A stretch of DNA of 35,712 nucleotides. It comes from Eimeria necatrix. Lineage: Eukaryota; Apicomplexa; Conoidasida; Eucoccidiorida; Eimeriidae. Below are positions 21,719-31,779 of this stretch, one piece after another. How positions within the stretch are numbered: position 1 is the stretch's first letter; each line of letters starts with the position of its first letter. Location of the stretch: the NCBI RefSeq assembly GCF_000499385.1, contig NW_013654034.1:1-35712 (forward strand), given 5' to 3'. The translations under genes and the position numbers were made by a program. A model generated the notes under the pieces. It searched no databases, was not told the DNA's origin, and saw nothing but the letters and a program-made list of their open reading frames with translations.

Positions 21719-24700
21719 ATGTCGACGGATTTCTTGGCTCAAAACAATTCGAAGAGCAGTGTGAGGAAGAACTGTACATTGCAAGTAATCCTCGTTAAAA
21801 AGCCAGGGATGGCGAAGTGCTGGTGGCTCTGCGACTGGATGTGGGAGAATCTAGAATCTACGGCACATATGGTGGAAGAAACGCAAGACACAAAGCAAAA
21901 AACAGCCTGAACGCAGCTACTCTTGTAGCGGCTTCGACTGCATTAAGCATGAAATAAAGTCGCTTTTTGCCAAATAAGCGTGAAGAAAAACATAATCCAA
22001 TATGGTACAGATAGGACACAGGAGCATTGCGTACAAAGTTCCGCGTTTTGCCTCCGCTTTCACGTACTTGCTAAGTAGCAGTTGAAGTCTCCAGTACTTC
22101 AGTCAAGGGATAAAAAAGTGTTGGAGAAACGAAGTCTTAGCAGTCGTAAGGAAGCACAGTTTCGTCGAAAGCAGTGACACAAGCGTTTCTTCTTTGGCCG
22201 AGAAACCCGTAAGTTGACGCACTAAAATATATATCGTACACGGGAAAATTTTAAGAGCAACAAAACAAAGGGGCGAGTGATAAGAATGCAGGAGAAAACT
22301 GCATGAATGATAAACATTAGGTCCATGAAGTGAAGACCGCACGATTTCCTGACCATGAGGCATATTCGTTTTGTCAAGTAATCAGCCTATCACTATAAAT
22401 AAAAGGAATGCAAACAGCAGTTTAAGTTAAGAAAATTTGAAGGCATGCGTGTTACGGAGTCACTGTGAATGTGTGCTTTTAAGCGCGACTTGCTTTTTGT
22501 GGGATACAGGGGACTTATGCAACTTACTAACTGCCAGCCAAGCTCTCTAACGACCGAGGGGTCTCAATTGTTTTGACCAGAGGCCAAAAAGAAAATACCT
22601 AATGAACTGGCAAGCTGAAGGTTCAGGCGCGGCGAAGTAAGAAGAGTTTAATGTGAAAATCTGGGGCTGCATTCTAGTCTTCGCATTGTTGCAAACCCTA
22701 CATGCCAGCAAACGCAAATCGAGTTAGGAAAGGCGGCTTGGTCTTACGCAGCCGCTCTACTGCACAGTGCCCTCGTAGCTGCAAATCCACCAACACTCCG
22801 AGACAGTCCAAGTTGAAGCCAGATTTGGAATGAGTAACCATTCACTACAGGGGATCCATTCCTCACCAACAATGCACAATATATTACGCGCAAACTTTTT
22901 CTTGCAATTACCCTTAAGTATTTACGTTATCCAGAGACCCACCCATTTTAGCGCAATAAAACCCATGCAGATTGGCCATTTTCTCATTTTTTGCCTGTAG
23001 CAGTCTCACCACCTGAGAGACGGACTACGCCAATCGACTTCAGCGTCTCACAGCACGCGTGTAGTTCAATTATGCGTCTTCAAACTGCGGCATAGGCAAC
23101 AGAACAACTGTAGGGGCCCTTACGGGAAAATATTTCCCAAGCTGAGTAGAGTAACGTGAAAAATTGAGCCTGCAAGATATCAAAATGTAGAAAACAAAAG
23201 ACAATCAGCTTTGTATGAACTGCCACCCCTGGAAGATTATCTGCTGCTCACTAAGACAGCAAGTGAAATGCACTTGTGGGGCAGCTTCCAGCGTGCGAAT
23301 TGCGATCTGCAGATGTTACGACGCACAATGTGTTACAATCGGTTACAAATAAAGACTTTCGAGTTCTCATACTGCAGCACGCAGAGGCACGAGCTAGCTA
23401 TTTGTTTTCACCAAATGCGTAGACCGCATCCAAACGAAAATGAGCCTAGTCCTCACTAAGGCGCATTTTCGAGCCTGGAAAATGTTCCTGCGTAAGATGA
23501 CTCTGGCCTGACAATACGAAAGCTGTCACAAGAACTCGCATTTATCGACACTTCTTGTACTTTGCTGTTGAGTGTGATCCAGAGAACAACCGGATGCGGT
23601 CACGAGCTACAAACTCAAGAGTTAATGAATCACTTGATGCTGCAGCTACGGACCAGTCACTGGCAATACTGCGAAATTTAGTCTCCTCTGAAGAGTATGA
23701 AAATGCCCTTTCCTAGCATAAGTGCGTCAAAGCCAACAACAGCCTCATATGCATCTAATTTGTAATGCTTCGTTTTGCTGGGAGCACTGAAATTCCAAAG
23801 GGACACTATTTACCTATCGCGTGCCGTTCCGAATCAGTGGATGCAAAGCCTTCGCGGCAAAAACAAGCCACTGGGTGAGCTTGCGCGGCCAATTATCATA
23901 CCAAGCCGGAGGCCTCCGGCCATGAAATATTAGATGAACCCGCTCGCACGAAGGTACGCAATCACTTATATCCCTCTCCGCAATAGGCAAAAAGCAGGCT
24001 GTTGAAGTTATTCGCTCTTCAGTTTCCTTCACTTGATGTTGTCAGTGTTGCGTACTTTCTTTACTCATAGTGAGCCGCGTATCAATCAACTTTATGCGCC
24101 ACACATCAAGACAAGAAACGAGAGCAAATATACTCGAACAATCGACGAATACGATAGCTGCAATGACAACCTTTCTTACTCCAACTACAAAGCGGCGAAT
24201 GCATGGCATGGTGATACGACCGAATCAGCTAAAGCATGCAAGCGAACAGCCGGCTCAGCATATGTGATTTGGACCCATACAATTGATTTATGCAGGAATT
24301 TATTTTGAAATACTGAAAAAGAGACTACTCAGGATGGCTTGGATACAACGCGCCAATGCGGTTCGAAGAGATGTGGCTTCTCCTGGCGACTTTGTGCACT
24401 GACTACATTGCAGCACTGCTCGTGTCATGCGATGTAATGTGTGACTCTTTCACAGAACAACCTGATGAATAATAAAATCAAAGCAAGCAAGCAGGAAACG
24501 AAAACCTGCTATTACGGTTGGCAACGCTGCCAGGATGACGGCATCAGGAGACCGTAGTTGTGTTATGGTAGGCGTTACCACCTAACATTGTTCCACGTCT
24601 AACACCGAAGATTGCACGGTGCACCTTTCCTGCACCGCGCAAAGTCCTTCCTTTTGTGGTCTGCGCCAGTTATGAAGCACGCAACACACTTTCTGTAATT

Positions 24701-24851
24701 CAATGCAGCGCTTACTCGGGCACATGCCAGCAAGGGAGAGTTAGGAAATTTATATAACGAAGAGATTACTAGCAAGGTGGATGTGCTAGTGGCCCTCTCG
24801 TGGAACGCCTGCCAGAGTCCACCTAAACGATTAAGGCCTTGATGCTGACTG
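21719..24851. other. Gene-poor stretch
   Basis: No supported gene. 22364-23210 has no open frame of 60 codons on either strand. The 16-bp palindrome at 23905-23920 is the only structure noted. Confidence 0.5.
23905..23920. repeat. Perfect 16-bp GC-rich palindrome
   Basis: GCCGGAGGCCTCCGGC is its own reverse complement and stands out against AT-richer surroundings. No function is assigned. Confidence 0.9.
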
Positions 24852-25023
24852 ATGGTCGAAACGAAAGGCAAAGATTGCACGAGACTATGCTCGCCATTCA
24901 CCCTGAGTAAGCAAACGCCAACAATGTTTTCTAACATGCACTACATAGCCTGCATTCGGAAAATGGCCCAACCGTGGCATGAACTATGCCGTGTCTTATT
25001 TCCCGGCGCTACGAATGTTAATT
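24852..25023 (+). CDS. Possible 5' exon of the 25-kb gene
   Basis: An ATG at 24852 opens a 74-codon frame to 25076. Inside it, at 25024, is a consensus-like 5' splice site (AATT followed by GTAAGG). If used, the exon would encode about 57 residues and end in phase 1. An acceptor at 25238-25239 (GCCGCCAAG) would keep the frame into the strong exon that follows. The encoded segment is polar with several Cys and no known domain. This join is an inference. Confidence 0.2.
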
Positions 25024-25229
25024 GTAAGGAGCATCTGACCTACAGTGGTACTTATTTCAGCCCAAAGGCAAAATGACACGCAGAGAAACACTCTATTGAT
25101 AGTTGTAGCGGCTTTGTCTTTTATATCGCGTGCATTGCGGAGGCACTTCGGTCGCCAGATTGTGACTCTTCATGCTGAGACACAAGCAGTATTCCACAAT
25201 ACTAGATGAAACGTTCTTGGAGAGCATAG

Positions 25230-25493
25230 CGCCGCCAAGCAGGAACTGGCAGTGCGTATCCTGCACTCTTGGAAGCGTATCTGCACGAGTTTAGAACGCA
25301 AAACCAGCCAGAGATGTCATTTGCCACGTCTGTGCAAAACATGTATCATTTGTTTGGCCCTCTGGTTGAAAGTGGTGTGCGCATCGGGGGACAGGGGCTC
25401 CCCAGCTGTGTAAACCTGCTGACGCCTGTTGCTACTGCAGCACTTAGCAACAGCAGCAGCAGCAGCAGCGCAAAGGGGCAAAGCTCGCAGTAG
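25230..25493 (+). CDS. Strong coding segment with Ser run (exon of an unrecognised gene)
   Basis: Open from just after a TAG at 25227 to a TAG at 25491. It reads as convincing protein: a helical acidic/aromatic part (E-A-Y-L-H-E-F), then N-M-Y-H-L-F-G-P-L-V-E-S-G-V, a Gly-rich turn, P-S-C-V-N-L-L-T-P-V-A-T-A-A-L, and a run of six serines encoded by AGC within the CAG tract. There is no ATG at the left edge, so it is an internal exon or its 5' part lies upstream. A donor-like GTAGCG at 25490 lies next to the terminal stop. Homopolymer runs encoded by CAG triplets are typical of Eimeria proteins. The family is not recognised. Minus-strand alternative: 25317-25505 is also open, with an Ala run. 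Confidence 0.45.
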   Translation, partial: RRQAGTGSAYPALLEAYLHEFRTQNQPEMSFATSVQNMYHLFGPLVESGVRIGGQGLPSCVNLLTPVATAALSNSSSSSSAKGQSSQ

Positions 25494-25645
25494 CGCTGCA
25501 CGCAACCAAGAACAGCAAATGGTGGCAGCGCTGCGCCAGCAGCTCAGCAGCCCTAGGGCCTCTTGCTGCTGCCGCTGCTGCTGCTGCTGCTAGTAACAAG
25601 TGTGTCGCTCCGCGCCCTTGTAAGGGCCGTTTGGCGCTGCTGTAG
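25448..25645 (+). CDS. Alternative open frame with Gln and Ala runs
   Basis: In the next + frame, a 65-codon open stretch begins in the CAG tract (run of Gln), passes a Trp-Trp pair and a Ser/Ala-rich segment, and enters a run of eight to nine Ala encoded by the CTG/GCT tract. It ends N-K-C-V-A-P-R-P-C and then TAG at 25643. It overlaps the neighbouring frames at both ends, so at most part of it is used. It may join to the exon on the left by splicing, for example a donor at 25490 and an acceptor ending at 25593 (CTGCTGCTGCTAG), or be a shadow of the triplet repeats. Confidence 0.25.
   Translation, partial: QQQQQQQRKGAKLAVALHATKNSKWWQRCASSSAALGPLAAAAAAAAASNKCVAPRPCKGRLALL
25451..25468 (+). 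repeat. (CAG)6 tract
   Basis: Six perfect CAG units, preceded by CAA. Depending on frame it encodes Gln, Ser or Ala on + and Ala, Leu or Cys on the other strand. Confidence 0.95.
25565..25591 (+). repeat. (GCT)2 GCC (GCT)6 tract
   Basis: Nearly pure CTG-type run about 100 bp downstream of the (CAG)6 tract and complementary to it, so the two can pair as stems of a large hairpin. Confidence 0.95.
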
Positions 25646-25785
25646 TTGCTGCCGCTGTTGCAGCGGCTTCCGTTCTTGTTGTTGTTTCTGTTTCTGCTTC
25701 TGCTGCTAGTGCCAGTGTGATAAATAAGAAGAAAGATGACGCATTGAGCCTCGACCAGCTGGGTGCTTCAATTTTGCACGGATAA
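25624..25785 (+). CDS. Open frame with Ala/Val/Ser-rich segment and charged C-terminus
   Basis: A third + frame is open for 53 codons to a TAA at 25783. It reads a low-complexity Ala/Val/Ser stretch encoded by GCT/GTT/TCT, followed by a normal-looking charged segment (N-K-K-K-D-D-A-L-S-L-D-Q-L-G-A-S). This could be a real C-terminus or an exon with a donor before the stop. It lacks its own ATG and needs an upstream exon. No family is recognised. Confidence 0.33.
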   Translation, partial: GPFGAAVVAAAVAAASVLVVVSVSASAASASVINKKKDDALSLDQLGASILHG

Positions 25786-25880
25786 TATGGGACTGTTTAT
25801 CCGCGGATATTTTCAAAGATTCTGCCAGACCGTTCTTAATCATAAAGCAAGCTACCAAGTACTCCGGTGGATTCTATGAG
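25740..25880 (+). CDS. Candidate exon ending at a GAG/GTATAT donor
   Basis: This frame is open from just after a TGA at 25737 and reads about 47 residues to a clean 5' splice site, TATGAG followed by GTATAT at 25881. The residues before the junction look like ordinary protein (D-I-F-K-D-S-A-R-P-F-L-I-I-K-Q-A, then Y-S-G-G-F-Y-E). A 58-bp intron (25881-25938) ending in TTGCTGCCAG would keep phase 0 into the next candidate exon. It overlaps the frame ending at 25785, so only one of the two can be right there. Confidence 0.35.
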
Positions 25881-25938
25881 GTATATTAGTGACAAAATGA
25901 ACTTGATTTCACGTTGAGCTCTACTCACTTGCTGCCAG

Positions 25939-26016
25939 CGCATTCCTGTCACTATGTGCACTGTCGTAGTCCAGAGAACCAACCACAGGGAAGTCGCAGT
26001 GCAATGCAAAGCCTAA
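25939..26016 (+). CDS. Candidate exon after a 58-bp intron
   Basis: It follows a pyrimidine-rich acceptor (CTACTCACTTGCTGCCAG) and continues in phase 0 from the preceding candidate exon: R-I-P-V-T-M-C-T-V-V-V-Q-R-T-N and on to a TAA at 26014. It is either terminal, or spliced further by a donor before the stop. It is short, and support comes only from the splice signals and frame agreement. Confidence 0.28.
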   Translation, partial: RIPVTMCTVVVQRTNHREVAVQCKA

Positions 26017-26183
26017 AATGAATGTATTGCTGTGAAGCAACTGTTTGCGTCCAGGGTCCGTGTGTCATGATTTTGTGGACTACTGCTCTGTGTTTGACAT
26101 GACTGCTATCCATTATAATTATATTGCTCTCCAGATACGCAGTTAGTTGTGTATCGTATTCACCCTTAATAAAGTCATTTCAG

Positions 26184-26374
26184 GTCGCAGCTATGCTCCA
26201 AGTAGGCAGGAAACCAAGAGAATGCAGCAAGCGTCAAACGTGAAATCCAATGAGATTCAGAGGAACGTATTTAATAAGGAGTATCTTGAGGTCTCAGCAA
26301 TTCTGCACAGCCACCGCTTCACACACTATGTGACACTAGAGATGCAACAGGAGCAGCAGCAACGGACTGTATAA
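26184..26374 (+). CDS. Candidate terminal exon
   Basis: A clear 3' splice site (GTCATTTCAG ending at 26183) opens a 63-residue frame that ends in TAA at 26372. The residues are hydrophilic and protein-like: R-S-Y-A-P-S-R-Q-E-T-K-R, N-K-E-Y-L-E-V-S-A-I-L-H, and a Gln-rich C-terminus (M-Q-Q-E-Q-Q-Q-R-T-V). The exon starts one base after a codon boundary (it needs one base from the previous exon), which does not match the phase of the TAA-ending exon before it, so an exon is missing or a boundary is wrong. An AT microsatellite follows, fitting a 3' flank. Confidence 0.42.
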
Positions 26375-26393
26375 AGGCAACATATATATTGGA

Positions 26394-26395
<2 letters not shown>

Positions 26396-26440
<45 letters not shown>

Positions 26441-26455
26441 TATATATATATGCAT
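26396..26455. repeat. AT dinucleotide microsatellite
   Basis: About 20 AT units (26396-26437) followed by GCATATATATATATGCATGG. It is the only long AT microsatellite in the window and sits about 20 bp after the candidate terminal exon stop. Confidence 0.97.
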
Positions 26456-26554
26456 GGACGGTATATCTAAAAATGCGTTGATTAGTGATAGGTAAAGCGT
26501 GACTACCACTGGAACAGAAAAGCTAAAGACAGATGTTTAGTTACAGGTGTAGCC

Positions 26555-26562
26555 TGCATGCA
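26555..26562. promoter_or_regulatory. TGCATGCA palindrome (candidate ApiAP2 site)
   Basis: Exact octamer, 100 bp after the AT microsatellite. Confidence 0.28.
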
Positions 26563-27547
26563 AAGGTTAGAGATCTGGCCCAACTGGCTGCGAATTCATG
26601 ACACATGCATTTATTTCGTCTTCAAGGACACACTGCGGTGAGTCTTTGGCTCACGCGCTGGATTGCCAATATCTAATAGTAAGATCTAATGCTTGAGTAC
26701 GTTGTGTATTTAACCCGGCAGTTGTTAAGGAACCATTTTTCCCGGAAATATTTTTTCTCCGCTCAAGTGAAAGTGCTCAGTGGCCCAATCACAGAAAAGC
26801 GTTCAGTGTTTTAGAAGCAAGGCGAACAGTGACTAGTTTAGTTTACTGCAGCTGCGTAGAGCACTCTGACATGCATGAAGTGGCCGATTCGAGTCCGAGC
26901 CACCACGATTACGCGCAAGCGAAACACTACTCCGTACGACTCTAGAAGCGGCGGCAAACGCTACCTCGGAACAGACCTTTTTCACTTTTGCCTCTTTCTA
27001 CAACTCACACTTTTACAGCCATCTGCGCTCAATTGTGCATAAAAGCAGAGTCTGAAACTTATACGCCCAGTGTATATGTATCCATTAGTTTTACGTTGCG
27101 CCTTCTACTTTCAGCACAGCACGCACATCCTTTTTTTTTTTAAAAAGCAGTCCAGGACACGCTCACTTGCACGTAAAATTTGAGCAGAATTTCCATATAT
27201 TGAGAGACAACTGCAGAAAAGCTTAGCATGGGAAGCGGCGTGATCTCTTGTTGCACTGTGGAAATGTGCCTGAGTGACGCAGCCTGCACCTGAACTGCAG
27301 TGATACGATAAGGATAAGACAGTCATGCCAAACCGTGTCGCCCAACAATTTCTGCGCCAATGCCCATATATGCGGAAAAAGGCTTCTGAACGAGCGACTG
27401 CCCGCATAACTGCATGCGTTGACGTTCTTGGCTGCACGGCTGCATTTTTCTCTTTGTAGCTGCACGTCTAGCCGCCTTGCTAGCCTCAACTGGGAAGAAA
27501 ACAAATGCACAAACGATTCCACCTACTGCCCCTGTTTTTTGGGGCAA

Positions 27548-27555
27548 TGCATGCA
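27548..27555. promoter_or_regulatory. TGCATGCA palindrome (candidate ApiAP2 site)
   Basis: Exact octamer in the gene-poor stretch. A related TGCATGCG lies at about 27412. Confidence 0.28.
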
Positions 27556-29534
27556 TTCTAAATTCCTTATATGAATATGCTTCCTGTGGCAGCCTTGGTG
27601 ACAGGAGGGCTCCGCAGCACGTACCTTAACGCAACATTGCGTAAACAACACTTTACTAGAGCCAGTGCAAATCTACTCTACAGTAGTGCGAAAAGGGAAG
27701 TGAAGCTATGAGCATGAGAGTTCGATATGGGACGATCTAGTGACTTGGCTTTTGCAGTAAGGTGAGGAATTATACGATTCCCCTACACGGCATTCTGTTC
27801 ATAAGAGTGTTCGATTTTTGCGAGTTCTTGCAAACGCAGTTAGGACTAAATGCATTTGCGGACTCTACACCCGATGCAATGTAGACTGCACCAAAAGGCG
27901 TCACATCCGTGTGCGCAGCACTGCGAGTTCAACTGAGAAGAGCAACTGCATAAAGCATGCCGTCGCGGTGGCCCTCTCTGATTAACTCAGTCAACGGTGC
28001 TTTACTGGCAAGACAATGCTCCCAACACGGAAGCCCGCGAAGAAAAACAAAGCATTAATGTATATGTCTATCCACGTCGGTGAAAACTGGTATATTCGGC
28101 AGTGTGCAGCATCCTTGAAGCGAAACCGGAGCAACGCACAGCCTGTCCGACAACCCGACTCTTTTCGAACGTTTCTTCTTTTCAAAGCAGCATCCTCTAG
28201 AAAAGATTCATGACAACAGATTTTGCATGTGTGGCGTGTGCATCAAAGTAAGCAACATGGCTGAGTGTTTCGGCAGCATGCTAAACTCTTTACATATGCA
28301 ACTTCAACTTTTCCTGCAGGCACTTCCACACATCCATCTGCTTCATGCCGAAATATGTCAGTTAAGAAACATTTCACCTACTAACTAGCCACCAAAGAGA
28401 AATTTGAAAATGGCTGACGCAAGCATTCCCATGAAGGCCCACTCCGACCGTGCAAAGCGCTTAGGCCGCCCGCAGAACCTGCATGAAAACTGATGTTGCT
28501 GATGCTACACAGTGCACTGACTAGTCTACCAGGGTCGAGTGGGCGGTTAGGCCAGTCAACAAGCACCCACGAATGTATTGCTGCATGGAACACAGAGGTG
28601 CCGATAGTTGGAACCGGACCACGTTAGTCGTTTTGCCTAAAGACTACATTTGTCCAACCTCTGGGAAATAAAATGTGTAATTGCCCAAGGAACATTTATT
28701 GGCCACTAACCTTCCGAGCTCGTTAATGACAGTTCTGGAAAGTTCATGATGCATCTTTAATTTGTACACGCATGGTGATCTCTCTCTGTGTGCCTACTGG
28801 CTGCGCTTTAACCGACTTTAAGAAAATGCGAATTGACCAAGGACAAAATCTCTAACCAATCAGACGCGGCCAATATCAGCTGGGACCTCCCGCTTCGATC
28901 ATCTGACGCAGAAACTGTTGACGTGAAAAATTTTGTCATGCCAGTTGAAATGATCTAGTGATTCAATCTAGCAGAAAAAAGGTCAGCTTATTGTTGCCCA
29001 GCTAGTGCAACACGCAGTTACGCACAGTCTACGCGCGAATTGAAAACACAGCTCTCTTAGGTGCGAGAGTTGATTTAATTCCATCACCAAGACTGTCTCC
29101 TGCATTCATGCTTGTTCACTAGCAACGTCTATCTGGCACGCAACAGTTCTAGACAGGAGTAGTTACAGGCGGCCAACCAAAGCGCATCAACATGCTTTTT
29201 GAATCTTCATTTTCCCCTATACGTCAAGACACCACACCTCACATTGAATAAGTGGATCGTGGAGAAAGGCGACGCTTGAGACGTCCGTGAGCCAAGCCTT
29301 CAATGCAAAGAAAAGAGTGTCAAGGTCTCGCCGCATGCTTACGAGAACACTGCGTGCGCATAGCCAAGTAACGCACTGCGCTTTTCAGGTCCAACTCAGG
29401 ACTACAAACACAAAACTTCACGCCAAAACACACACAGTGCAGGATCGAGAGGGCCAATTTCGTGTCGCTCACCTGATAGCGAGCAGCACACGAATCGTGT
29501 GACTCACAAGCTGCAAAGCAGAGTGACAGCGAAG

Positions 29535-29578
29535 ATGACACAGACTCAAAGCAAGTATGACACAGACTCAAAGCAAGT
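29535..29578 (+). repeat. 22-bp perfect tandem duplication
   Basis: The unit ATGACACAGACTCAAAGCAA plus GT occurs twice head to tail with no change, so the duplication is recent. The unit length is not a multiple of three, and no gene is supported here. Confidence 0.97.
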
Positions 29579-31137
29579 AATGAGACTCCGAAACTTTCAT
29601 ATATTATCCCAATTAATGCAATTCAGATATATGTTTGAACACACTCCAAGCGCAGCAACAAAGTAAGCCTTTGAGAGAACCCCGGATGACGCCTTCATTG
29701 CACAGACAAGGGCATCAGTTGCTTGCCGTTAGCCCACGGTACAGCTCTGCTCGCTTCGAGAAAGCATCACATTGCTTTTGGCACCGGCCCTGAAGACACT
29801 GCAGACACATGCAGAAAACACATCTTTGCAAGACTGAGAGGGCCTGCAGCAGGCGCTCAGCTGCTAACCAGTTTCAGCGTGCTTTGTCAGAACGGCTGTT
29901 CCTGGATTTTTCTGTATGCGTTTCCACTGGCACTTCAGCATACAGGTGATAAATAAATCCGCATGAAAAGCATCTTACGTCCTGTATGTCGAACTAGGGG
30001 AGCATGTATGCAAATGCTGTGTGGAAGCGCCGACATACCACTATTTGAGTTGAGCCTGCTTCGCAGCCTGTGAATCCCAAGATTCGTATGCTACAAGTGA
30101 CCCATTAGTGCAGAACTGTACAGTAAATGCAAAGTAAGAAATGCGAGGTCGTGTATTTTTAGTACTTGAAGCATGTCTGAGCATTTGTTTGCCGCGTGTT
30201 TCCAGGCGTCAACCACAGGGGACACTTGCAACGAGTCGGTACGTTTCCTAAAGCTAGCAGGAAAGAGAATGCATATCTGGATATTGCGTTGCATGCCGTA
30301 CTCTCTGGTTAGCCTTCCTATCCTTCACTTAGTCGGATTGTTAACCCAGACCATCTCCAGGTATCTCCATCAAAGATTACCTAGGTGCAGATTTTGCTCA
30401 CGCGGTGAATGGAGGAATTAAGAGAGCATATAGGAATTCAAAAAGCACGCATGTCACAGGATGGCAACGTGCTTTTTCCTGCAGTGGGCAGTGCCTACTG
30501 CGAATTCTATACAAAAATTGTAGATTGGCATTCATATGTAAAAGTCCACACTTTTTCCCCAGACTACTTCTTAAATGAAGCATCGCGCGCTTCTGAATAG
30601 TCTGCATGCCGTATTGACAGTGCAGCTTCGCACAGACAAGAATTCTTCGGCCAAAAGATTGACATAGAGTTGGGAACGTGCCAATTGAATTTGCTTCGAG
30701 CTGTGCACATAGCTCGCACAACACTGGCGAATCACATGCACACTTGAGTGCTGGCCTTCATCACAAGTCTCCTGAGTAAAATATGAACAAGCGATCGGCG
30801 GTCCATTCGATCCGAAATTCATTAACCTAACGTATTTCACACGATTTTGCGTGCATAATCTGCGCATGACGCCACTCTCAAAAGGGCACGTCTGCAACGA
30901 AAATCGACAAAAGTATGCTTTGCTTTTAAGAGTACTGTTTGACGTATGAAGCGCACTTTCTGAGATGCCGAAAAGCTCAGTGCCTGGTGAGAAATACCTG
31001 GCCAGCTTACTTTAACATAACGGCAGCACAGAATGCCACCGAACTGCAGTAAGCATATCATAACTAATACATTTCACTTTGATCAGAAGCTAGACCAGTT
31101 GACGCTCCAAACTGCACATTCACTGACATAGAACCAC

Positions 31138-31779
31138 ATGCAAGCACATGGTAAACACGTGGCTTCACAGGAGTGCCTACTCATCGATTGCCCTGATCAA
31201 ACGGAAGCTCACAGTGAAACTGATAACTACAAAATTTGCAGCAGACGCGACCTCCTTCGCGACCAAAAACTTGCAGTGAGTGGAACGTGTGAAATCGCTG
31301 CGCGACTTCCCTTAAACGTGCTGGATTCTGAAGGCAGTACGCAACGCACTTTGCCCGAACACCGTCAAATTAGACACAAGGATGTAAATCTACGTGGCGG
31401 TCACGACACTGCAGGCAAAGAGAAGTACAAAACTATCAAAAAAAAAACAGAGTCACGGCTGAAGCGGTTACTCTCTGGTTCGGGTATTGTGCAACAAAGC
31501 TGCGCATTTCCGAATATTCTTGTAAGTGTAAAGCCAGAAGAAGTAATGGCATGCAAACCGCGAAGCCTATGCATACGACAGAATCAACGGATGTGCGTTC
31601 ATGCTACACGAACAACCCGCATACAAACCAAGTATGAGACAAAGTGCCGAACCGACACCCCACCTAGCACTGACCCCCATTTAAGAGTCGCACACCACTG
31701 TTTTCACCCAGCTCGAGCTTCACAATATCGAGCTATAGAAATTCGCGTCAGAGCTCGGTGTTTGTTACGCACTCTCTAA
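31138..31779 (+). CDS. Longest ATG-started ORF in the window (213 aa), unrecognised
   Basis: An ATG follows an in-frame TAG by two codons and opens 213 codons. At roughly 45% GC a chance frame this long is expected only about 0.02 times in the window. The protein is basic and soluble, without a signal peptide or membrane helix. A Lys-rich block lies at residues 94-110 (K-E-K-Y-K-T-I-K-K-K-T-E-S-R-L-K-R), and several Cys fall between 122 and 170. Residues 109-123 (KRLLSGSGIVQQSCA) match KRLASGSDITRPSCA in the downstream frame at 31913, in frame. Residues 181-213 lie in a direct repeat and are shared with the frame at 34938-35435. No known family fits. Confidence 0.48.
   Translation: MQAHGKHVASQECLLIDCPDQTEAHSETDNYKICSRRDLLRDQKLAVSGTCEIAARLPLNVLDSEGSTQRTLPEHRQIRHKDVNLRGGHDTAGKEKYKTIKKKTESRLKRLLSGSGIVQQSCAFPNILVSVKPEEVMACKPRSLCIRQNQRMCVHATRTTRIQTKYETKCRTDTPPSTDPHLRVAHHCFHPARASQYRAIEIRVRARCLLRTL

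Larger units (their letters stand above)
26456..31137. other. Gene-poor stretch
   Basis: Short overlapping open frames only, none longer than about 110 codons. Noted inside: a tRNA-like degenerate segment at 26849-26905, an 11-T run at about 27130, octamers at 26555 and 27548, and a 22-bp tandem duplication at 29535. Confidence 0.5.

Noticed and set aside
24599..24937. Minus-strand 112-residue open frame
   Set aside because: Length is within chance expectation, there is no conservation or domain, and it overlaps the possible 5' exon on the + strand.
27125..27145. T-run as an RNA polymerase III terminator
   Set aside because: It is over 200 bp from the only tRNA-like segment, and nothing else nearby suggests a Pol III gene.
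28265..28310. U6 snRNA-like start (TTCGGCAGCA)
   Set aside because: Similarity stops after ten bases; the conserved ACAGAGA region and the rest are absent.
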